Shown here: positions 1 to 9,639 of the stretch, piece by piece
How the letters are laid out: each line of letters begins with the position of its first letter
How positions within the stretch are numbered: the first letter of the stretch is position 1
NCBI GenBank assembly: GCA_030704615.1
Contig: CM060732.1
Location: 46,853,053 to 46,917,052 of the forward strand
Reading direction: 5' to 3'
Source: Takakia lepidozioides
Taxonomy: Eukaryota > Streptophyta > Takakiopsida > Takakiales > Takakiaceae
Length of the DNA stretch: 64,000 bases
Position numbers and translations under genes: made by a program
Notes under the pieces: model-generated
What the model was told of the DNA's origin: nothing
The model's input: the letters and a program-made list of their open reading frames with translations, nothing else
Database searches by the model: none

Positions 1-727
1 CACTTAGCTGGGGTTCTTCCTTCAGGACAATATGCAGCTATGTGACCTTCTTTGTGACAAACATTACAAAGGCGAACACGAGGTGGTGTTCTAGATCCCG
101 AGCTTTCTCCTATGACTGGTCCCCTATCAAAGTACTTCTGTAGGGTAGTGTTCAGCTGATCAAGTCTTCTGTCCACAGGGTTGACAAACACAACTGACTC
201 ATCTGTATCATCTCCTTCCAATGGTTCTAGAGGTATTTCCCCTAACTTTCCCAGGCCCCTTTCAATCTCAATGGCTGTGTCAAGTGCTTCCTCTACATCA
301 AGGAAGCGCCTGCCCAGCATTACTCTTGCTATTTCTGGTCTCAAACCTGCTGCAAATCTACGCTCTGTTCCAAATCAGACGCCCCACTTCTTATAAATAA
401 CCGGTTCAACCTATCGAAGTATGTTTGAACCCTTTGTCTACTCTCCTGTTTAATGGTATCCATTCTTAGCCTAATTTCTGCCAAGTCAACGATACCAAAC
501 TTGGCTGAAATTGCTGCCCTGAAGTCCACCCAGTTGTTTGGTCTAGGGTTTTGTTTACGGTACCATTCATCAGCCTTGGCTCTCAGGTTGAGCCTTGCTA
601 CCTTGAAAGTCTTGTCCTCATTCAAATCCCTGACATCTGCCTCCATCTGAATTCTCTCCAGCCAGTCATTTACATCCTCACTATTCCTACCATGATAAGG
701 CGCATCTATGCTGGTTGGACTGGTCAT
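1..727 (-). pseudogene. gag: LTR-retrotransposon gag, 3' end outside window
   Basis: Minus-strand Gag. The N-terminal 127 residues (727 down to 344) carry a Retrotrans_gag-type capsid segment (WLERIQMEADVRDL, KADEWYRKQNP). The frame then meets a stop at 341-343, while a second frame continues from about 375 to the window edge (RFAAGLRPEIARVMLGRRF) and ends in a CCHC zinc knuckle, CNVCHKEGHIAAYC, at about 35-80. The two parts belong to one Gag separated by a single frameshift near 365-380, so this copy is probably inactive. Pol would lie to the left, outside the window. The primer site at 1174-1185 fits this orientation. The frameshift could be an assembly error. Confidence 0.8.
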
Positions 728-1173
728 CCTTCTATTCTCTAATCAAAGTTCAAACTGTTTCAACACCTAATTCTGACTCTAATTTTTCCGCAACTCCCTT
801 AATGTTGACCTCTATACCACTCCCACTGTCCATTTCGCAACATCTACTCTACCTACCTCCCCATGTCACCTCTCGTGCCATGGTATTTATCTTCACCCAC
901 CTTCCTAACTCTCTTATCCAAAGTGCTATGGTTGTTCTTCCACCAGTATGAATCACTCTAAGACATAAATCACCATTTGGCTATTCTCCAGCAGGGTTGA
1001 AGAAGTACAAACAAGGGTCTGCGTGTGCATTTGGTGTGCGTCTGCTGAAGCAAATCAGCACATCTCCAATGCTTGGTTCATCAGGAATCAGTGTGTGGTC
1101 TCTTCCTGCCATCAAACCATCCAATACCAGTCAAGATCCCTAGCTAGTAGAAATCAAGATTTAACATCCTAAA

Positions 1174-1185
1174 GCTCTGATACCA
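1174..1185 (-). promoter_or_regulatory. primer binding site, tRNA-iMet type
   Basis: On the minus strand this reads TGGTATCAGAGC, the usual plant LTR-retrotransposon primer site complementary to the initiator tRNA-Met 3' end. It lies about 450 bp upstream of the gag start at 727, as expected. The 5' LTR should begin just to its right. A short hairpin, AGAAGGGG with CCCCTTCT, at 1188-1210 abuts it. Confidence 0.75.
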
Positions 1186-3590
1186 AAAGAAGGGGCGTGA
1201 ATCCCCTTCTGTGCAAGTCTAGTTGTGCTCTTCCCTAGGTCAATCGGAGGGAAGGAAAGGAGCTCTCCCTCTCAGCTGATCCAACCATCGTCACTCGGTG
1301 TGGGTTTCCATCAGGTCCTTCGTGATCAGAGTTCGCACAATCCTCATCCACGCCGCAGCGGAAGAGAAGACATGGATGGGGAGTCTGTATTGTTTTCACC
1401 CGTGGTTCTACTTCTACACGACATCCTTTCCCCTGATACACTGCACCAGCCATGTTACCATGCGGTCTTCAGTGATGCAACCAGCCCTACGTCAGTGATG
1501 ACCACTGCCCTTGTGGGCAGCTCTCTTGGTCAACAATACGTGGAATCCCCTTTGTAACAAGATCACGATTTGGAAGGCGGCAACGCAGATCTGCCATGAG
1601 TTTGCAGGCCCACCAGTTTGGCCCTTCATGGGTTCATGCTTTCTTTATCTTACCCTCCCCAATCATCCATTCCTCATCATAACCTCTTGCTGGTCAACTC
1701 TCTCCCTTTGTCCTTTTCTCTCTCCCTCTCTCTTTCTTTCAGGATAAGTGGGTTCCTCACTCTTTCCACTGTAACATGCCTATGATGCAATGCAATGCGC
1801 ATTCAGCCAAGCATCCAGTGCACCCAGCATTGAAATCAACCTTGGTCACACAAGATATAATCAGCCCTTTTATCAGTCCCTCTCTTGCCAATGACAGATG
1901 CTTCACACTCCACTTTTCCCAGGTATAACCATTGCCCAAGACAGCTCTCAACCCTTCAACAGGTCTCAATTTACACACCCTGACAGCTCTCTTTTTCCCA
2001 TCAGCTGTGAACCTCAGTGTTCATGGGCTGAGAGCACTCTGAGAATCAGATCCAAACCCAAACAGATGCTGGTTTTTCTGCCCCATCCACATCATCCCTT
2101 CTTGTTGTTTCCAAACAGTTCTATCTAACCCTCTCTGGTTTCCTCTACCTACTAAGCTAGTTCCACATTGGCTGCAATGTGTCAACACATCCCAGGCTAG
2201 ATTGTTTGTACAAGCTCATGACGTTGAAACAAGGAACAAGAATACAACAACAGTAACCATTCTGTCCCAGCAACGAGTCTACCCTGTTTCCATTCATTTT
2301 CCTACTGTACAATGTAATAGCAGGTGCATCCATCTCCAGCCCATCCTGGTTTGAAGTCCAGTGTCTTCATTCCATTTACAAAGCTCTTTTTCTTCCTCAC
2401 ATGTCAGTGTCTCTTACTACATACAAGAGACAGTTCAAACTTCACAAAGCGATTTCTAAGCAACCAAAACCAAAAAGCCACACTCCTCAACTTATCTGTC
2501 TTATACTCCTTGAAGTGGTGGGTCTGCCTGTCAAGAAGGCACCTTATCCTCTCCCTCGTCAGCCATCTCCGACGTTTCTTCTTATCGTGATTCCAGTCCT
2601 CATTAAGGCATGACGGCTCTGCTTCAGCTGCTGGCACATCCTTGTGCCTGCCAACCTCTACCCTATCCTTCTACATGTGCATTTCCTCCCTATGAGTGAT
2701 CTGGTCCTACAGCCCTTAAGACAGAGAGCAGATACATAACTTATTTATAGATAGCTTAAGCGCCATACACACCAGAAGGCGGCACCGCTTCCTCTTGCAC
2801 AGAAAGCCAAGCCAGATCCCTCAACGTCACTCTTTAAGGCAAGCTGATTCCCTTACAAAGTGATCTGGTCCTACAGCTCAAAAACAGACAGCAGCTACAA
2901 GATTTGATCACTGACAACCTGAGGCGATAATACACACCAGCCTGCATTTCTCATCCCCCAACACCTGCTGAGCCACTCCATCTCCTCATTAATGTGCTCA
3001 CAAATACCATGGCGACAGCAGTGGTGCACCGCCCTTATCACAAACCCGATCCCTCAGGTTTGATCATTGCTTACGAAGAAGGCGGCACCGCTTCTTCTTG
3101 CACAGAAAGCCAAGCAGGAGCTCTTAACATTTCTCTTAAAAGCAAGCTGATACCCTTTGCGTAGGTGGAACCTTCTCAGATATCCTGTGCTGCCAACACC
3201 ACTGCAGCAGCTGCGAAAAGATCCACGCACTCTTCCCCTTCGAATTTCACATCCCGCTTCTAGGGTTCAACATCATGGATGAAAATCATTCATCCTAGGG
3301 ATGAAAAAGGTGCATGTCATAACTTAGCCATATTTTGTTCTTGGCAGATAAATAGCATAGTCCTTCCATGGAATTACCTCAAGTTATGGTCAATTCCTCC
3401 CCTTCATTAGCACGAAGGGTACTCCCTTTGTAGTAGTGCCGAAAACTGATGCCAAACACAAACTTGAGATTTTTACTCCCTGCATTCACACTACACACCT
3501 TCTGAAGCGGCCAAATCTTCCCCCTCGGATTTCCTTTTTCTTTTCCTCTGCACAGAATTAATAATCTGTGAGTGTGAGATTGAGCTCCCA
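1186..3590 (-). mobile_element. putative 5' LTR and flank of the minus-strand retrotransposon
   Basis: The region lies upstream (in element direction) of the primer site and has no convincing coding frame. The LTR's far end cannot be fixed because the partner LTR is outside the window, and no clean TG/CA ends are visible. It is CT-rich and holds a pair of imperfect direct repeats at 2.78-3.16 kb. Part of it may be unrelated flank. Confidence 0.4.
2698..3158. repeat. imperfect direct repeats about 300 bp apart
   Basis: The block beginning GAAGGCGGCACCGCTTC and containing TTGCACAGAAAGCCAAGC occurs at about 2775-2857 and again at 3078-3158. A second pair, GATCTGGTCCTACAGC, occurs at about 2699 and 2863. 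The pattern indicates internal duplication inside the LTR or its flank. Confidence 0.7.
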
Positions 3591-3593
3591 TGC

Positions 3594-4227
3594 ATCAACC
3601 TTGCTTTGACGCAAGGTTGATTGATGGGGACGTAACTTAGACTGAAAGGCATACAGGAAAGACGTTTGGACCCAAATTATGTTTTGCGTTGACGCAGGGT
3701 TCTTTTGGGAGCCTCGAAGAATGAACTTTCCCTACCTTACAGTGAGGAGAGTGGGATATCGGACGCATCCATTGTGCAAAGATATCATGAAAACCAGCCT
3801 TGCGTCAACGCAAGGTTGATTCCTGTGCAGCCTCTGTTGGTTTCACTACAAGCTCTAAACATACAATATGCAGGTTGGGATCAACCTTGCGTTGACGCAA
3901 GGTTGATTGCGAGCTCTCTTATCGGGGTTCAGCGAAGCAAATATCTACAGTAAATGGAGACTCCTGTCTCTGCTTCCTCTTTGAAATCCATGATGCGTCG
4001 GAAGCATCCATGTCTCTCTACCTTGATTGTAGTGCAGTTTCTACACTGTTTTATGCCCAGCAAAAAAGCATTGAGGTCGACTTCAACCTTGCGTTGACGC
4101 AAGGTTGATGTCCACCTCAATGCTTAGCATGAAACCGTACAGATTGTGGTGCAGTTTCTGCACTGTTTTGAGCCCAGCAAATACACTTTGGAGGTCGACT
4201 TCAACCTTGCGTTGACGCAAGGTTGAT
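3594..4227. repeat. 5' palindrome cluster flanking the MULE transposase
   Basis: At least five copies of a palindrome with arms AACCTTGCG and CGCAAGGTT lie at about 3594-3621, 3793-3819, 3880-3907, 4083-4109 and 4201-4227, with a degenerate one near 3686-3702. The centre reads TTGAC or GTCAA. A symmetrically altered version recurs on the other side of the transposase at 9101-9338, so the two clusters probably mark the ends of one transposon. Confidence 0.8.
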
Positions 4228-4253
4228 GTCGTCCTCAATGCTTAGCATGAAAC
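4025..4253. repeat. 117-bp tandem duplication containing the palindrome
   Basis: Two adjacent units (4025-4141 and 4142-4253) share GTGCAGTTTCT, GAGGTCGACTTCAACC and CCTCAATGCTTAGCATGAAA. Each carries one palindrome in the same place. They differ at scattered positions, so the duplication is not recent. Confidence 0.8.
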
Positions 4254-4753
4254 AGAGAGAGAAAAAGACAGAAACAGAGAGAGAAAAAGAAAGTTCGTAG
4301 CTACGTGGGGTTTCTGCTTTGCACTTGATGATGCTCCTGTCGCGTTCAATTTTTCCATGCGGTCTTGAGGTAGCATGCTTCCAAGGAGGTCGCGATGGTG
4401 CGAAACAGGGGCAGACGGCCGCGTTCCTACGTCCATTTGTTCTCCCCGGTCTTTGAAGGCCAGGTTCTGTACACTCACTGCTTCCTCCCAAGCCCAGCTT
4501 ACTTCCTCCTCATCCCCTCCTTCGATTGCAGGTTGCTCGTCTGTCGCCTCCTGGATCACTTCAAGACCTTCCTCTCCACATTGCGGTTGTTGAATCCTCT
4601 TTTGCCCTTCCTCTTCCTCATCTCGCGGGTTTCTTCTCCCATTCTAAGCTCCCGTCTCGCCTTTCTCATCCTCTCCTTAGCGCGTGCCCTTTCCTTGTTT
4701 GACGTGAAATACAGTGTTCTTCGACGCTTGCTTCTCCCTCGAAGTAGGGACAC
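4242..4753 (-). other. charged open frame(s), unknown
   Basis: Two overlapping minus-strand frames: an Arg/Lys/Glu-rich stretch (KERARAKERMRKARRELR) from 4753 to 4556, and an acidic stretch (EGGDEEEVSWAWEEAV) from about 4590 to 4242. A single frameshift near 4570 would join them. The bias resembles charged linker regions of transposon proteins, but no domain is recognised. It sits inside the palindrome-flanked MULE region and may be unexpressed. Confidence 0.2.
4248..4292. repeat. GA-rich simple repeat
   Basis: Purine-rich GAGA/GAAAAAG repeat on the plus strand. Reading frames through it are compositional. Confidence 0.7.
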
Positions 4754-4817
4754 CGTCTCTGCGGAATCCAGGGTTGCAAAGAAAATGAGTTACTCAGGCA
4801 AAAAGAACACTTTCTGA

Positions 4818-5414
4818 GGTTCATCGCGAGGCCTTCAATGCCAAGATGTTCGCTCGGACCGTTCAGTGCGCCACCGACTCAATCCACATGCATGGCGAAC
4901 ACGTGTCTATGTAGTCGTTATGTAAAACGGCCGGAATCATTGAAACATCATCCTTCCAAAAATGTAATCGGGGTATCTCTACCCCTATGTTTAACGGCGG
5001 AGATCAATGAATCATCATCCTTACAAAATTCGTTGGGGTCTAACCCTATGTATAACGGCAGATATCATTCAAACATCATCCATCCAAAAATCGTTAGGGT
5101 GTAATCGACTCTCATCTGAAAAAATTCATTGTTGGGTAATTTAGGGTGGAATGTTCCAGAGGAATGTGAATTATATTCAGTTGTGCAGCGGTGCAGTTGC
5201 CGTCAAAATTTAATGGAAATGGGCATCTCTTCTGGCCTCCCTGACATGACAACGACATTGGCGGCTCTATCAGTGAATCTGTCAGCTAATGCACTGGTGG
5301 GGCAATTCTGAGAGAACAATTGTGTATGAGGACGCCAAAACTCCACTCTCACACAACCTGCATTCAGAAGCACCATCGGACTTTGAACTGTACTTTCTGA
5401 AGCAACATCGACAT
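4818..5414 (+). other. upstream region of the transposase, no gene seen
   Basis: Contains loosely repeated AACGGC…ATCATTGAAACATCATCC…AAAAATCG segments at about 4926, 4993 and 5055 (three imperfect units of about 65 bp). Presumably the transposase leader or promoter. No TATA element stands out. Confidence 0.4.
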
Positions 5415-8400
5415 ATGGCTTCCCAGGCTGTGGGCTCCCTTGACGCGGACTTCTTCAGTGACGACCACCCTGTTCCATTTTCTTACGAGGTGGAAGATGA
5501 TGGTTTTGCGGTGGTTCATGAACTCGTCCTCGCAACGCAGTTTCGGTTGGAAAATGGTAGTCTATTCCTTCAGAGGGAAGTGTACGATGCCAATGGAAAA
5601 CTGCTCAAGTACGCATTCCAGAAACCATCGCAAACTGCACCAACCACGCAATGGAGAGTGCCTCCAGGCAGATACAGGGTGCTCAGTGCTCCTCTGAGAC
5701 AGTCTGCAGGATCGTTCGTAACTCCTGGCACGGCAGCATCAGTGGCCCAGGAGAAGACACCAGTGGTTGTGAAGAAGGAGGCGACTGCCATTAACACTGT
5801 AGTTGACCTTTCGGACTCATCCTCCGATGACACATGTGCAATTCCGCCTGTGGATCAGCCATGTCCACATGTAGAACTAGATGTGGAGGAGATCTCCAGT
5901 GTCATTCCTAAATTGAAAGCGATGGGTGGGATGGCAGGATTCAAGAGTGAGTTGAGGGGGATAGACTGGAGCACTTTCAATATTGAAAGGGTGGCATTCT
6001 TGCCGGAATCGTTTGATGGTAATACTGTTTTAAGCTGCCTCCTCCTGGTCGCGTGGGGGGGATTTCCAGTCTCCTGGAAGGAATGGACAAAAAGCACGAT
6101 GGGCACCCTTGGTGCCGCACAAAAACATCCAATATTCACAACAACGACAACCTCATATTCAGGCGAACAGTCTGTAATGGGCACCTGAAATGCGAGAACA
6201 TGAAATGCAGACACTTCGCATTGTCAGGTGTGCAAAACCAAAGCGAATGGGATGGAGTCAGTGAGAATCCATTCAAGCCTAGGGTAACACCACCATACAG
6301 TAACACTTTTGTGTGCAAGTTCTGTAGGGTACCACCTTGCTGCCTTGCTTTGTGTGGCGCCAGAATGTATTATGTGGTGCATCGATTCAAAAACCTGACT
6401 AGAGCCTGTGTCCATTTCGGTTTTCACAACCACCCTGTGTCCAAGGGGGATTATAGGGAGAGCGTTGACACAGTCTCTCGTCTGATAAGGCAAGAGTTGG
6501 ATACCAATCCAACTGGCACCACATCTGCAATTGCCATGGGGGCGAGCAAGTCCTTTCTGGAAAGCCGTATTCTGTGTGCATCAAATTCGGTTGGAGGAAT
6601 GCTGGAAGGACCAGCTTTGGACACTGTTATGGACCATTTCTCTGCTTTGACTTCTCCAAACATTAGGAATCAGGTGAACGCTTTAAGAATGGGCTCTAGG
6701 AGCCGAGGTTATATGGACAATATTATGGATTTGAAGAAAAGGAGCATGTACGACTACATCCAAGACAACGTTTTCCCGGGACAAGGAGCCAGGAAAGTGT
6801 TCTTGTTCAAAATGTCCACAAAAGGTGAGGGCAGCGGGGTCAGCCTGGTTAAACGTATGCAGAAGGGTGGCGATCTTGGCAACTGCTTCCTTATGTTCGA
6901 TCATGTCAAGAGAGTTAAAGACTGGACCACAATGGCATGTCATGTTTACGACCCTGTGTACCAGCGGGTCATGACAATTGCAGTGTGTGACATGCAGTCA
7001 GAGGACACAGATTCACAGCAGCTCATGTGGGAAGCTCTCATTCGTGTTATGGCCTCCAATGGTCTCCCATCTCCCAATTTTGTTGGTTTCATGGCCGATA
7101 GTGCTCAAGCTAACTTCAACGCTGTCCGCATTGTGTTCGGGTCGGGAGATCCAAAAGTGCCAATGCCTGGAAGAGAACGTACGTGTCTCTTCCATTGGAC
7201 ACAATCCCTCGACAAACACACAAAGACGTACATCAAGCCAGATATGCAGAGTATGCATCGTCAACTGTGCAAACAGTACAAAGACGCCAAAACTATGGGG
7301 GAAGCGAATACATTGTTCCAGACAATTCGTGCCTGGTGGTACTCATCTGGAGCGGCATCGGAGGACAGCATGAGGGCACTGCAAGACTGGTTCGCATTTT
7401 GGCACTTCCGTTACCGACAGTGGGGAGCGGCCATGACAACGGTGAGTGGTTTGCATTCAAAAGTTTGTTTGGGTGCTTCCAATATATCTTTCAGGGTCCA
7501 ACTCTAATATGGGCTTTGTGTTTTTTTGCCTTGCAGCATATGTCCATTGAGGAGATGGCGGACATGCCTTCTTGCAATCTTGCGGAGACAGTGCACAATG
7601 CCTGGTTGCAGCAATCCGGCAAAAAAGGGAGAGATTTGTATGCAGCGACGGCCGATGACCTTATTCGTGCTCTACAGCAGCAAACCAGATACAGGTCATT
7701 CTTGAGGGGTGGCCTTGGTGGCAAAGGTCCGGACAGGAGCGAGTTGATGTTGCGGGCAGCTGGAAGATCAGGGGATCCTAGCAAAATAGCGCGGGCAGTG
7801 AGCATATGTGCAGATGGCACCCCTCTCGTGGGAAGAGTTCCCCATCTGGAAGGCGAAGAGAGATTCGGGTCTTGCAAACGGAAATTGGACACCCCTCCGG
7901 GATCGGATGCAGATTCCCATAGGGCGGACAGGGTCAACTTCTCGACGCCACGTGTTCCCTTGGATCAGAGATGGAATTGCGGAACATCCACAGGTGAGGG
8001 CTACTCTGCCCCAGACCGGACCCCTGCATCAAGCACTATCACTGCAATGGTTGAAGACCAGAACGTGGTGTCGCATATAATCGAGTCTGAGGGCTTGGAC
8101 GATGTTTGGCATATAGAACGCACAAGTGCTGGATCGCGTGTGAAATGCGCGGCGATCAGGGCCACCAATCATGAAAAATGTACATCATTAATATCCAGAG
8201 GGAAAGAACGCACTGCAGCTCCTACATTCACGGGTTTGTTTCTCCCTTACGGACAAGGCGAGGCAAAGAACCACAAGTTCTGATTCTGCGCTGACGATTG
8301 TGGGAGATGTGTGCATGGGACAGTGAGGCCTTCCGTGGTAAGGAAGCCTACTCCACCAACCGTGTGGCCTGTGAAGATGGGCACAAGTCTCACTCATCGA

Positions 8401-8919
8401 GAGATTGCAATGCTGGAAGAGGCGGGTTTTTCCCTGGCCAGACATTCCATTGCACGTGAAGGTGCTTCAAGTGGAAGCGGTTCACGGGTACCTCCGCCTG
8501 ACGCTCACTTGTGGCCAACCAGACGGAATGGGAAGCTGGTTCGACGATTCCCTCCAACCGCAGAACACTACGGCAAAATTGAGTCCGCCAGAATGCTTTA
8601 CGCTCGTGTTGGGGGAACAATAGAAGTGCCTGATCCAGGGTATGGTCGGGTCTTCACCATGATCTCATCCGCATCTGCGCTGCAAGACAGGACGTACGAC
8701 ATCACTGTTTCCAATTTTCCCAATTGTACATGTCCTGATTTTGTTGGTATGCTTTCAAGTAGTTTGGGAAAGAGAGGGAAGTTCATACCGTGCAAACACC
8801 TTTACTTCGTCTTCTTGAGAAGGATGGTTTGTGATCCAAAGCGCGACTTCTTCATTCACCAAGCTACTATGAGTTACAACGAAGTCAACACACTTCTACA
8901 GCGGGATACAACCCCATAA
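5415..8919 (+). pseudogene. MULE-type transposase with GCM/WRKY-like and SWIM zinc fingers
   Basis: Mutator-like transposase in several open segments. The likely start is the ATG at 5415 (MASQAVGSLDADFF). The N-terminal part includes VVDLSDSSSDD, a SUMO-interaction-like motif. The frame is lost at a T run near 6028-6031 and resumes from 6038 (PPPGRVGGISSLLEGMD). Next come a Cys/His segment ending HFGFHNHPV (about 6300-6440), typical of GCM/WRKY-type fingers in MULEs, and a MULE core with FDHV (about 6897) and MADSAQAN (about 7090), presumed catalytic Asp residues, then CLFHWTQSL. A 95-bp GT-AG intron (7442-7536, phase 0) joins to the C-terminal part. A TGA at 8281-8283 interrupts it, and the frame then reaches a SWIM finger, CTCPDF…PCKHLYFV (about 8720-8810), and stops at 8917-8919. 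Frameshift plus nonsense codon mark it as probably inactive. Confidence 0.8.
7442..7536 (+). other. spliceosomal intron in the MULE transposase
   Basis: Begins GTGAGT and ends TTTTTTTGCCTTGCAG. Both borders fall between codons: ATG ACA ACG before, CAT ATG TCC after. The flanking frames differ (position modulo 3), and removing the intron joins them exactly. The upstream frame also runs on to a stop at 7505-7507, so without splicing the SWIM part would be lost. Confidence 0.8.
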
Positions 8920-9100
8920 AAATCTGTGTTTTCCTTGACAATTGTGTGTAATGGAATGACTGTTCAAGTCCAGTGTCTCTCAGCATGTTCCATGTCATCT
9001 AACATCTTTGCTATTTGTGGGTCAACGCATTTGTCGCATTGGTTTGTCATTCTCTTTTAGCAAACACAAGAAACTACCTTCAGATAGACAGATGATCAAA

Positions 9101-9338
9101 TCAACCTCGTGTCAACACGAGGTTTACTTGAAGTTCTCCAAATCCCCCTTGTGTTGACACAAGGTTCATTTTAGTTCTCAGAAAACAACATCGCTGCAAC
9201 ACGAGGTTCATTTTTGTTCCAGGAAAACAACCTCGTGTTAACACAAGGTTTTGTTGAAGTTCTCCAAATCCCCCTTCTGTCGACACGAAGTTCATTTGAC
9301 GGGGGAACGAAATGAAGCTCCTGTTAAAAGAAGGTTGA
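9101..9338. repeat. 3' palindrome cluster flanking the MULE transposase
   Basis: About five palindromic units with arms such as AACCTCGTG and CACGAGGTT, or CCCTTGTG and CACAAGG, at about 9102-9123, 9148-9167, 9190-9213, 9227-9250 and 9268-9293. The overall scheme matches the 5' cluster but with C/T changes made in both arms, so symmetry is kept. The right edge, GAAGGTTGA at 9330-9338, mirrors TCAACCTT at the left edge (3595) and could be a short terminal inverted repeat. Confidence 0.75.
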
Positions 9339-9341
9339 ACT

Positions 9342-9497
9342 CCAGGAAAGCCCAAAACCCTTCATCCGTTTCACCTTCATGTGGTGAAAACAGCAGTTGG
9401 GGGCTCCACGGTTATAGGCCCAGGAAAGCCCAAAACCCTTCATCCGTTTCACCTTCATGTGAGGAAATCAGCAGTTGTGGTCTCCACGGTTATAGGC
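9342..9497. repeat. 78-bp tandem duplication
   Basis: Two units starting CCAGGAAAGCCCAAAACCC, at 9342 and 9420. They share CATCCGTTTCACCTTCATGTG and end in CTCCACGGTTATAGGCCC, with a few substitutions. Confidence 0.85.
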
Positions 9498-9536
9498 CCA
9501 CCTTCTTTGTGGTGACGTCGTATGACCTGGACCAGG

Positions 9537-9630
9537 CTCACGCCATGTCAGCAGCGTGAGCGTAGGCTCACGCCACATCATCATTGTGTGAGCGTACGCT
9601 CACACGCTCACGCGCCAGGCTCACGCGGTA
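9537..9630. repeat. CTCACGC/GCGTGAG inverted repeats with a perfect 20-nt palindrome
   Basis: GGCTCACGC occurs three times in this stretch, with GTGAGCG in between. GTGTGAGCGTACGCTCACAC at 9586-9605 is a perfect palindrome. This sits at the junction between the MULE flank and the following gypsy element. Confidence 0.8.
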
Positions 9631-9639
9631 GCGTCGTTG

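Noticed and set aside
4395-4817. Plus-strand 140-codon frame
   Set aside because: Leucine- and serine-rich antisense of the charged minus-strand frame; no domain or context.
6020-6040. Programmed -1 frameshift in the MULE transposase
   Set aside because: No canonical X XXY YYZ heptamer in the reading phase and no obvious downstream pseudoknot; a lost T in the run is simpler.
7994-8283. Intron removing the TGA at 8281 in the transposase
   Set aside because: A GTGAGG donor exists at about 7994, but no acceptor restored a convincing frame, so the stop is treated as nonsense.
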